From Haliotis asinina (taxonomy: Eukaryota > Mollusca > Gastropoda > Lepetellida > Haliotidae): DNA of 64,000 bases. The stretch is from NCBI RefSeq assembly GCF_037392515.1, contig NC_090280.1:22325118-22389117 (forward strand). The letters are read 5' to 3'. The position numbers and the translations under genes were made by a program. Under the pieces are notes generated by a model, which searched no databases, was not told the DNA's origin, and saw only the letters and a program-made list of their open reading frames with translations. This document shows, in pieces, positions 33,191 through 42,745 of this stretch; position 1 is the first letter of the stretch, and the number at the start of each line of letters is the position of its first letter.

Positions 33191-33386
33191 TCAGTTTAGG
33201 TGTCGCCTGGTACCATGGTCCTCTGTTGAGGAAGGTGAAGGGTGGAGAGACGTGTAGATGTGGAACTGTTCCCTCAGGAGTCGCCCGTAATCATCTAGAG
33301 GTAAGACATCGTTGTTGGAAGCACGAGGTACGTCATTGAAGTCATGGGATAATCTCCCTGCCATCGCAGTAAGGTAGTCACCACAC
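33191..33386 (-). CDS. gene B exon 12: cytoplasmic tail with ITAM
   Basis: Starts after TTGTAATTACAG, phase 2, and ends with TGA at 33193-33191. DDYGRL, seven residues, then YTSL fits YxxL-x(6-8)-YxxL. Acidic residues precede the first Tyr, as in typical ITAMs. Confidence 0.82.
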
Positions 33387-36300
33387 CTGTAATTACAATA
33401 TTACACATATTGCAGTCAAAGCTGACTGGCCCATAAGGGCATGTATTTTGCTTTCAAGCAGTATGCAGTCGAAATCACCTCCCGGAAACGACCTCAACCA
33501 TGATCGTAGATTTCCAACCCATTTCAAACGCATCATACATCTGTTACACAGATACAATTGTTATTTCCACGGTCATTTCCACACGTAATCGATGCCGGCT
33601 TACAGTCAAGATTTCTAAGGCACGTTGAGGAAACGGTGTTTGACACAGAAAACAGCAACCGTTTATATCACGATTTCTTCACAGCTTATTACTATGCCTG
33701 ACATACGGGTCCAGTACTTAAAGTTAAAATCGTGAAAACGTGTACCTGTTGTCCTGATTCTCTGCAAGTAAAACAAAAGACAAACTTGTACATTTCTAAA
33801 CGGATTGATTCGACCACACAGAGTAACAGTAAAGAAACAGTCGCTTTTAGAATAGTCCATCAATATCACCAAAACCAGAACACCATAAATAGGTCTTCAT
33901 TATACCCATATGGGGAATCGAACCTGGGTCTTTCTCGTGAACACCTTATCCATTGGTCTATCGATCGGTCCATTGCTCAATCAAAATTCTAACAACCTTT
34001 ACGAACTAAAATGAGAACAAATTATTGCAGTACATGAAGGATATGCCCGTATACAATTCGACGCTGCATTCAGCAATATCCCAGCTAGACTGCGCTTGTC
34101 TGAAAAATGCCAGACTTGCCGAGAACACCCACTGGTTGATATAATGAGCATCGATTTACGCAACTCATACGGGGGATAAACATGCATGGGCATAATCAGC
34201 CAACTTTTCTCACCTGTTGTAATAAGCATGGTTCTGACTAGGCCCTGTACGTTGGGGTAATTAAGTTTGTGTTGGTTGTGGAGTGTTGGGGATTGGAGGT
34301 GAGTTGAAACTTACATTGCATGCAAAAATATTCATGTACCTTTCACGTCCTTGCACACAAGAACAGTGACTGCTGCCACTACAACTGCCACAGCAGTCAG
34401 CATAACGGAGTAAACAGCTACGATGGGGACGATGTCGTCTACGTTCGCATCGCCTTCTGATATAAGACAAAGATGACACATATCTGTATTAAGCGTGATA
34501 ATTCAATTGACAATACAGCGCCGTATTCCACCATGGTGTCTTTTCTTATCGCTCTTAAAGTATTAATTAACTTTATGACATAAATAATGATTTTAAGCTA
34601 TAACACAATAAAGTAAGCAAGCAATGAGGAAAGAAGAATCTTTCGTGAGGTACACAGGGGTGACCGTTACAGCTGTCCAGACTAGTGGATCCTCTTCCCC
34701 AATACGGCCCATCACCAATTTCTGGTAGTGCTTTATGAACACTGAAATCTGTCCCAAGTATTGGGGCAGTCATCTAGAATATTAACGCATTTGACTTAGG
34801 AAAAGTTTATTTACAATATTATAGCTATTCTGTTTTAGCTATTTCAAACTAAATAATCGGAGGGGTTGGGTCTCTTTGCTTGGTTTGAGACGCGACTCCA
34901 GTCCCATGTTTCAGACAGGAGACAGTTCGATCTACGTTTCATCATATTATGCACGGCAGTTCGAGTTTCACAGTGGTTACAAATCATGCTAGTTGTTAAC
35001 CTTAGGACACCAACCTTCTATTTCCTGGTAGCTCCCGTCATTTTCGTCTTCCCTGTCATACGATACCAGACTGATGAAAATGAACAATGAACGGCAGTAA
35101 ACTGAGAGGAAATTATAAAGTTGTGACACAGTCTCAATTTACATCGCGCTCCGAATCGTGCAATATTTGCATTTAACAAATATGTTGGTTGGTTTGTTGT
35201 TTAACGACGCTCTCAGCAATATCCCAGTTATATGACAGTGGTCTGTTAATAAATGGTTCTGAACCAGACAATCAGGTGCTCAACAACTTAAGCGTCGATT
35301 CTGCTCAACTGCTTTTACGACAAGCATGGGTTGCCGAAGATCAATTCTAACCAGAATCCTCACGGGTCCTTACAACTGTGTGGTGATTGATGAACATACT
35401 CACCGATGACGAGCACATCCTCTCTCTGAAAGTTTGAGCAATCAATTATGCATACACACCTTAAGTTTCATCACGGATAACTGTTTTATTGTGCACATCA
35501 GTATATACCACACCCGTACATATTAAAATCTAGTACAATGATGTGAGCGTTTCTCGATTTAGAGGTTTAAGAGTTTAAGAGATACTTTACATCGTACGGT
35601 ATGAGTTTCAGTAGAAAATCAATCAGTTCTAATTATTGTCCGAATTTTAAAATGCTGAGAAACCTTTAGTTTTGTATGTTGACAGCTTGCAAAAAAGTTC
35701 AAGACTGTTTGTCAGACATTGTGCATAACACTACACTTCAATAATTCGTATGACCTGTTTAACGTCATCTAATTTAACTGACGTGACGTTCTAGAATGAC
35801 GTCCAGCACCAACCTACTATCTCCTCGTAGCCTCCGTCTGTGTCTGCGTCACGGGTGTATGTGACAACGCTGGGGGGAGGAAATGTAGAAAGTGGTTGGA
35901 ATCAAGGATATTTACAAAAACAATCCGCTTTCCTCAGACACAGAATCATGCAAAAGGACAAAATGGCTGTTACAGTTATATATATGCATGAATGTGTTAA
36001 CAAAACGGTATCGGTAGTTCACGCTCTTCTAGCACTTGTTTAAAAGGACAAAAACTCTGTGACGCTAGCACCGCTTTAGCGATGTGCCATTAATTCTGAC
36101 TGGGCTTACTATTCCATATACATTGCAATTGATTAGTGAATATAGCCAGTCTAATCACTAAGTTTGTCATTAAGTGTTTTCACAATAATCAAAAACAGAT
36201 ACTACTAACGCTGTTTAATCATTTGCCTTACTCACTAGATAACAGCTACTCACCGATTATGAATGTAATCTCTATCTGAAAGTTATTGTTTTGAGTTAAT

Positions 36301-39300
36301 AGTTTCATATGCACAATGTTTGATGAAAGATATGAAATAAACGAATTTCCCATGTAATTACATATCTCTGAAGTAGAAATAAATGACTAGGAAGGCAAGA
36401 CGATATGTTTTTAGAACAAATGTCAGATAAGTAACACTGGTGTGCTGAAGCGAGTATAAACATAGACTGGGAAACTGAAGGCCATTAAATATACAAATGT
36501 GTGCTCACTGTGGATTCATATGCTCTTTAAGGATCTTCACGGTTATATGAGAAAAATGATTCTATACTGAACTGCTTTAGAAACGCGTATTATCATTGAT
36601 CATGGAAAATGCAAAACGAATTTTGAGTGTATGAGTGAGATCCCAGATCCCGTTAATCGCCTCTTGTGACAAGCATGGGTGACAAGCATGAGTTACTCAA
36701 GACCTATTCTAACCCGGATCTTCATGGGTCAAAACGAATTTAGAACCCAAACTGTGCTTGAAATAATCTGACTTTAACAGGTAATTGTGATGCCCTTCAA
36801 GAAATACGCGCATCCCTGTGTGGTCACGTGACCCACCATTTCACAAAATCACCTTTTCACCTGCAAATTCCGTGAAAATGCAGATAAGGTGTCGTTTCCA
36901 CAACACATTGTCAGATCAGTCAACTGTCTACCAAAATGACGCCGAAATTTTTTGACTTTGGCACAACATGTGATCGAGCTCATCCTTGACAACCATGTGT
37001 CCAGTCCGAGATCGCCACATTATCTTCACTCATTTAAGGAACAGGTTCAAGCCAGGCAGTCACAATTCATGGAAGAAGAGATATCGTCAGCCCACAGACG
37101 GCACGATAGCGATTACGTCAGCTAGGGCTGCGTGCGCATAAGTATTCTCTTTACCGACGAGTCCTGATTTCATCTCAGTCCTGCGTATACAAGGATCAGA
37201 GTGACGTGGACAGCGTAACGGTGATTGTGGAGTTCAGCAGGGTTGATGGAAGCGTAATGATGAGATTGGTAGTCCTGGCAGGACACATATACAAGTCATG
37301 GTCGAGTTACAGCTCATGCGTAGACGTACTGAGAAGAAGAGCCGTTTCTGTGCCCGGCGGCAGATCAACGCCTGCAAATTTTGCAGCAGTATTATGCAAA
37401 TGATGGACATTTCCGTTACTGACATTGACTGTGTGAAACTTTTGAGCGCGTTTGGAAAAAAGTTTGACCCCCTTCAACGTTATCGTTAATTCATTTTTGC
37501 ACTAAGTTAAGAATGACTACACTGGCCTTTTTGTGTGTTTCAATCCTGATTGACAGTTTCAGTGTCAAGAGGGACAAGTTGTTTTCTTCGTTTATCACGG
37601 AGATTAAATGTTTTATTCCAGTGATGCGTTTCTAAAGTAGTTCAGCAGAATTTCATCGCTTCCTCATACACTCTGTTTACACTCAAATTCTCCCTTAAAG
37701 GGCGGTCTCAGATTCCATTTCCTCACAAGAGACTTTGTCTTATGTATTGATGAATTGTCACCATCAAGGACACTTTTACATTTACTCAAGATACACCACA
37801 GACACGTCACAAATTACTCGTAGGGAGAATATGTTAAAATAGACACGACAAAACGAGCATTTCGTTGAAAATGTAAGTTAGATGAGTATTATTATTACAG
37901 AACCAACGTGGTAAAGAAGTGTTTGTGACAGAGGCCTCTTTACGCCACTCTCGAGTTCTAGTCACTCACTATCACATCACACCGTATTACCTCCACGTCT
38001 CTTTTTTCTACAAACAACAACTATGACGACAACGGCGATGGCCAAGATCAGGGCGGAGCAGACAACAGCCTCGGGAACGATGGAAACGACACCAGATACA
38101 GGAATCTCACGTGCTGAAACATTTAATATGGACAATATTCAGTTCAGTATAGTGTAATCATGTTTACCTCTCAGAAAAAATCACATCCAAGAAATGTTGT
38201 TTTATATAAGGTACATGATCTGATTACAAAATACCAGAGATGTGATTTATACCAGGATTAAAAATATATCCAGGGCTACCCCGTATCTGGGAATTTGAGT
38301 GGGTGCGTGGGTATGGGTGAGTGAGTAGATGAGTGACGTTTGATGCCATTTATACCCCAGTAACATCACCCCTCTTCAGAAGATTTTAATTAGGTTCATG
38401 ACATGTCAGGTGGGCAATACAACATGTTGCGTTCTCGATACAGCACCCATCGATCTATTTTCACAGAGGGAGCCAATAATAATGGTCAAGCCGCCAGTGC
38501 TACAGTCACTGGATCCAAGACACTCGCCTCTAGAGTTCCCGACAATAGTTCCATATTTACTGCTGATCCAAAACCATCTTCAGAGGTTTGAATTATATTG
38601 AACAGAAGAGCCATTTCCCCATTCTAAGTACTTCATCGTCTTTTCGAACCACCCAGTGAGCCAGTGAGTCGGTCGGTCGGTCGGTCGGTTATGCGACTTT
38701 AGGAACAATACTCCAGTAACATCACGCCTCTTCAGGACACTTTAATCTGATTCCAGACATATTAAATGGGTTGACATATGACATATTCATCTGAAATAAT
38801 CTGTCCGTGGTGCCCTGCACATCCACAACAACAATGTCACTGGCTACGTCAGGAGGTCAAGAAATGTCGGAAACACCTGCCTTCTCATTCGTGAATAATT
38901 GCCTGATATTGACATTGGATTCACGTTCTTATCAATATTTATTACAGGTTGGTATAATAATAATTGCAAATGGTTTTAAATAGTTGGGTGCCACTACCGT
39001 TCTCGCAGGTGTTTATTAGGTTAAGGAGAATTTAAAGGCAGATGTCATCCAAAAGACAGGTTGTATGTTATAGATTCTATTATAGAAGTGTTGACTTACA
39101 GAAGACCTCCAGTGTCAGGTTCCGTGATGCACTCCCATGTCTGTTGTTGACGCGACACGTGTACTGTCCTGACATAGAAACATCTACAGCCGGTATAGAC
39201 AACACAGCCTTCCTGTGTCCTGTCATCACCACCTGTCTGGATGTGCTCCACCAGGTTACAGTGCAGGAAGGGTTACAGTCAGAAGAACATGTCACTGTTA

Positions 39301-42300
39301 CAGGTTTGCCATCTTCTACCTCCAGCCTGTCCCTTGTGCCTTCAAAGTGTATCTGGTCAGGTCCATCTGGAATGCATGTGATATGCTCAGAAATAATAAT
39401 TTGAAATTTTTTTCTATCATACTTCTCAAATATAAGTTTGCGTCTGTGACGTAAATGTAAACAATAAAGACAAGCTGCTTGGTTTGCTCTGTGGGATTCA
39501 CACTAATGACAAACCTCCATGTCTCGTATCAAGTTGTGTTTTCCTCACACAATAAGTACAGGCTGCAACTGGGACACCGTTGTAACTCACTCACCCACTC
39601 TGTTGCTATGTGCAACTCTTGACAACATATCCGGGAGACCTTACAGTGACGTCATACCAGGGCCCCGTTCCTCAAAGCGATCTTAGCGCTAAGACGATTG
39701 TAACTCATACTTTACCATAGACGACTAATGCTCCCATTGTTTACCATAGACGATTGTTACTCCCATACTTTACCATAGACGATTGTAACCCATACTTTAC
39801 CATAGACGATTGTTACTCCCATACTTTACCATAGACGATTGTAACTCATACTTTACCATAGACGATTGTAACTCCCATACTTTAACATACACGATTGGAA
39901 CACCCATACTTTACCACAGACGATTGTTACTCCCATACTTTACCATAGACGATTGTTACTCCCATACTTTAACATGGACTTACGACAGTTTTACAGAGAA
40001 CTTCAGCAAAAGAAGGTTGTCACATAACTGTCACTCAGAAGCAGAATTTCAAGGATAAGTAACACGAGGTTCTGTTACCTAAGACAAGGTAGGTTCCTAC
40101 TCACAGAGAACATCCAGTACATGTCCGTGGCTCCAATCAGACTCCAGCCCCTCCTCCACAGCCTGGCAGCTGTAAGTGTCTCCCTGGTTCTCTCTGCTGA
40201 CGTGGGTTATTGTCAGGTCATCTCCACCTGTAGGAGACTCATCACCAGATTCTAGCAGGGTCCTGTCCCTCCTCCAGATGTAGGTCATGGTCAGTGGGGG
40301 GTGGTCCGGGGGTAGACTCCGGGAGGAGGAGGAGCATGTGAGGGCGACATTCTCACCTGGTACAGGTGAGGCAGGTCCGGTGATGGTAGGTGTGGTTGGC
40401 TTCTCTGTGAAAAATATAACAGCTTAACATTAACGCTTGTGTCAATGTGCAAGATTCTACTAAATCCTGTACTTGTATTTATATACCGTTCATTATTATT
40501 CATTTATCACTCACTCGTAACGCCAAAGACCCTCCCTCACCCTCCTCCCTACCTCCTTCACTCACTCACTCAGTGTCCCACAGTTACAAACGGGAATACG
40601 TGTTGATTGGATCTTAATACTTCAAACCGTTTTGTCGATTAAATATGATAGTTACCATACGACTACTGGCTGAATCGACGTAAACGTATTTTCCAGAGAG
40701 AGTCGTTAAAAGATGCAAGACTGATCGACTCGTCTACACTTATCCCTGTTAACCTGCGATAAAGCTTCTTTGTCAGCAAATATAGGTTATCGCGAGAGTA
40801 TATTTTGGGATGGTTAGTATCCTGCAATGGAAATAAACATTGGATTTAGCGAGCCTTGGCGAGCTAAATGCATAGTGTCTATTGTTAATGCAGGATGTTA
40901 ACCATCCCAAATCACAAGAGTGTGATAACCTATTTATCATGCAATGTCAGATCATGAGATCATGAAAGTAAACTTCCTGAGATATGACGCATATCTATGA
41001 CATCACAATCTCGGTGACGCAGTTGTCAACTGATCACTCATTTGAGTGCTTTACGTCATGTAGTTCACAGTCAGATTTTATGTTAAAGTGCGTATTGTTG
41101 TTAACAAATATTAATTTAGTTTGAAAAATGACTCAAAACACGTGTGGAATTGGTTAAAATTTCAGTTAAACTTTTGGTAAACAAATATAATTTTCATCCC
41201 ATCGAATCAATACCCCCTCATGAACTCTCCACATGAGGTCATATCTATCATTATGAGACAACAATTGACTCTTATCAAGGCACTCACAGTGCACGGCCGT
41301 CGATCTGGACACAATCGCCGATACATGGGCGTAACGCCATGTTTGTTTACAGAGTGAAAGTAGTCCCTAAAATTTGCATATGACCTCTCTAATTTGCATC
41401 GGTATTCGTATATGACCCCAACGGATACCGAAAATATCCATTGGCTTTATCCTGCCGAGAACACTACCCTGTGTATGATAAATACAGAAGAACCAGCATT
41501 TCTCTGGAACAGTTGACATAAATACCACACACAATACACACATGCATGCTCACACAATACATACATGCACACACGCACACTAACACACACATGTCGCTAT
41601 AGACCAGTATACTCCCATTTCACCTCACCTAAGCTTTCACTATTGGCAATACAAGGTTGAACAGCTGTTCATTCATGTTGGAGATGCATTAAGACAGTCA
41701 AATTGTATTCTTCATGTACTACTCACGTGCTACAACGAGGACCTGTCTACATCCAGTAACATTCTCTCCATTGGTTCCCTGACAGTAGTAAGTACCAGCG
41801 TCCTGTACAGTAACATTGTAGATGGTAAATCTCATCTGTCCGGTCTGTGATGGTGAGTCCTCCTCGGTGTATCTGATCCTGGTCGTGTAGCCGGTGTGAC
41901 TACTGTTGAGTACCACTACACGGTGTGACTTGGGCTGGACCAGTAACAGTATCTTAGATACCGAACCATTCACCCATATGTAATATAGGAAGCTGACATT
42001 GTCTGGGTTCATGGTCATGTTAACATCTTCACCGACTCGTGTAACAGTGTATGGGTATTCAGTTGTCATGGAGGCAAGACCTGCACTCAAAACAAGTATT
42101 ACTCATTAAAACAAGGCTAACAGTTGACATGAATATTCAAGCACATTATTTAGGAACGCTCAATATAATACAAGTTGACAGATACATTCCACGTATACAG
42201 GCACGCAAACGAAATGTAAGTCACATTAAAGCGTCAAAATATGAAGCTTCGTTCAATAATATTTTCATAGAAAAAATACCTGGTCGTGTAAAGCTCAGTA

Positions 42301-42379
42301 TAATTCAAATGCTCTTTTCAGCTAGCAGAAACATACCACACACATGTAAGCCCAAAAACAGAATGTGAGTCACAGACAT
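33191..42379 (-). CDS. gene B: three-Ig-domain receptor with YxxI modules, two TM exons and ITAM-like tail
   Basis: Twelve candidate coding exons, all open and phase-compatible: 42379-42337, 42080-41727, 40404-40105, 39366-39100, 38113-37991, 36275-36254, 35869-35814, 35425-35404, 35052-35015, 34456-34340, 33761-33746, 33386-33191. All joined they give 517 aa. With the gene A-like exon choice they give 432 aa; with the Tyr modules but one transmembrane exon, 478 aa. Parts: signal peptide, Ig1 (V-like, no strand-B Cys), Ig2, Ig3, TM1 ending in CRKKRRG, YEEI and YQEI modules, TM2, microexon, tail with YGRL-x7-YTSL (an ITAM). Including both TM exons would place the tail outside the cell, so alternative splicing is expected (inference). 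No stop or frameshift was seen. Ligand and gene name are unknown. Confidence 0.82.
33746..33761 (-). CDS. gene B exon 11: 16-nt microexon
   Basis: AGAATCAGGACAACAG between TTTTACTTGCAG and GTACAC. Same as gene A exon 6. Confidence 0.75.
33900..33971 (-). repeat. tRNA-derived SINE head in gene B intron
   Basis: Same reversed B box and A box as 23690-23760; an orthologous insertion. Confidence 0.7.
34340..34456 (-). CDS. gene B exon 10: second transmembrane segment TM2
   Basis: 117 nt, phase 1-1. DANVDDIVPIVAVYSVMLTA leads into AVAVVVAAVTVLVCKDVK. Quite different from TM1. The other two phases contain stops or lose the hydrophobic run, which fixes the frame. Confidence 0.78.
35015..35052 (-). 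CDS. gene B exon 9: YQEI module
   Basis: 38 nt, phase 2 to 1. Encodes EDENDGSYQEIE. It resembles the YEEI exon, so exons 6-7 and 8-9 look like an internal duplication. An acceptor 18 nt upstream would also keep frame. Confidence 0.68.
35186..35372 (-). repeat. SINE-like repeat, family 1 variant, in gene B intron
   Basis: TTTAACGACGCTCTCAGCAA to AATCCTCACGGGTCC, with an internal deletion. The matching copy in gene C is at 51990-52165. Confidence 0.65.
35404..35425 (-). CDS. gene B exon 8: second 22-nt microexon
   Basis: Acceptor AACTTTCAG, donor GTGAGT. Phase 1 to 2. Paralogous to the exon at 36254-36275. Confidence 0.65.
35814..35869 (-). CDS. gene B exon 7: YEEI module
   Basis: 56 nt, phase 2 to 1. 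Encodes VVTYTRDADTDGGYEEIV. YEEI is the classic optimum for Src-family SH2 domains (established knowledge). Donor GTTGGT is weak, but it is the only one that keeps frame with later exons. Confidence 0.7.
36254..36275 (-). CDS. gene B exon 6: 22-nt microexon
   Basis: Lies between an AACTTTCAG acceptor and a GTGAGT donor. Phase 1 to 2. The same length and boundaries recur at 35404-35425 and in gene C, which supports it as an exon. Confidence 0.65.
36650..36730 (-). repeat. SINE-like repeat fragment, family 1
   Basis: CCCGTTAATCGCCTCTTGTG to GGATCTTCATGGGTC. Only the head end is present. Confidence 0.55.
36960..37495 (+). pseudogene. Tc1-like transposase relic in gene B intron
   Basis: IHGRRDIV, then SPQTARYRLRQLGLRA, and ILFTDES followed by a stop and FHLSPAYTRIRVTW mark a Tc1-like transposase with several stops and shifts. 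The same relic lies in the matching intron of gene C (53540-54170), so the insertion predates the B/C duplication. Confidence 0.65.
37991..38113 (-). CDS. gene B exon 5: transmembrane segment TM1
   Basis: 123 nt, phase 1-1. A hydrophobic run of about 25 residues ends VVVICRKKRRG-like; read directly, it ends VIVVVCRKKRRG. Donor GTAATA. Confidence 0.83.
38297..38400 (-). repeat. SINE-like fragment in gene B intron
   Basis: Counterpart of 24310-24440: GTGAGTGAGTAGATGAGTG followed by TATACCCCAGTAACATCACC. Confidence 0.5.
39100..39366 (-). CDS. gene B exon 4: Ig3 domain
   Basis: 267 nt, phase 1-1. Acceptor CATTCCAG, donor GTAAGT. VTVTCSSDCNPSCTVTWW and SGQYTCRV. The extra Cys pair next to strand B resembles CD22/SIGLEC-like Ig domains of invertebrates (recall, not searched). 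Confidence 0.87.
39660..39992. repeat. MITE-like element with internal tandem expansion, gene B intron
   Basis: Begins like 25177-25299 (GGGCCCCGTTCCTCAAAGCG). It then carries about ten units of 26-31 bp built on AGACGATTGTTACTCCCATA, and ends with a truncated right arm. Gene A has two such units. Confidence 0.75.
40105..40404 (-). CDS. gene B exon 3: Ig2 domain
   Basis: 300 nt, phase 1-1. Acceptor TTTTTCACAG, donor GTGAGT. ENVALTC, YIWRRD and DTYSCQAVEEGLE. Very close to gene A. Confidence 0.88.
40784..40931. mobile_element. hairpin element in gene B intron
   Basis: AGGTTATCGCGAGAGTATAT and GGGATGGTTAGTATCCTGCA pair with TGCAGGATGTTAACCATCCC and GAGTGTGATAACCT. Only the left arm remains in gene C (about 56325-56420). 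Confidence 0.6.
41525..41595. repeat. CA-rich microsatellite in gene B intron
   Basis: (CACACAATA)n/(CACG)n-type DNA, the counterpart of 26035-26275. Confidence 0.7.
41727..42080 (-). CDS. gene B exon 2: Ig1, V-like domain
   Basis: 354 nt, phase 1-1. VNMTMNPDNVSFLYYIW and DAGTYYCQGTNGENVTGC. It lacks the first canonical Cys, as in A and C. Confidence 0.88.
42337..42379 (-). CDS. gene B exon 1: signal peptide
   Basis: Encodes MSVTHILFLGLHVC plus one base; donor GTATGT. Same length and phase as in gene A. Confidence 0.8.
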
Positions 42380-42475
42380 GTCTACTAGCGTGGTACATTC
42401 ATACTGACACATCACGCACTTTGGCAATTGGTTTTAAGCGTTGAAATATTTAGTTTCGCTGGATAATATTTCCCT
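42380..42475 (-). promoter_or_regulatory. conserved block upstream of gene B start
   Basis: Conserved with genes A and C, including AAATATTTAGTTTCGCTGGA. Likely 5' untranslated region and core promoter. Confidence 0.3.
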
Positions 42476-42614
42476 AAACAAAACTGGTAACTTCCCGTTG
42501 AAATTTAACCTATGTTTGCGTGCGCTTAACGTTTAATTGTCACTAATTAGTTGTTTACATTTATATCAATAGACAAATAACGTTGGTGACAGATTACTCA
42601 CAAAACTGCTTTTG

Positions 42615-42745
42615 GTAGGTAATATTGCAGCTATATGGCGGTGGTCTGTATATAATCGAGTCTGGAAAAGAGAATCCAGTGATCAATAGCATGAGCATCA
42701 ATCTGCTCAACCAAGTCAGCGAGTCACCCGATCCCGTTAGTCAGA
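42615..42745 (-). repeat. SINE-like repeat, family 1, upstream of gene B
   Basis: CAGCTATATGGCGGTGGTCT to CCCGATCCCGTTAGTCAG, with internal deletions. Orthologous copy at 57700-57825 upstream of gene C. Confidence 0.7.

Noticed and set aside
34050..34255. Possible additional family 1 SINE in gene B next to TM2
   Set aside because: It has a CAGCAATATCCCAGCTAGAC core and GAGCATCGATTTACGCAA, but the remainder is too altered to place borders; noted only as a likely worn copy.
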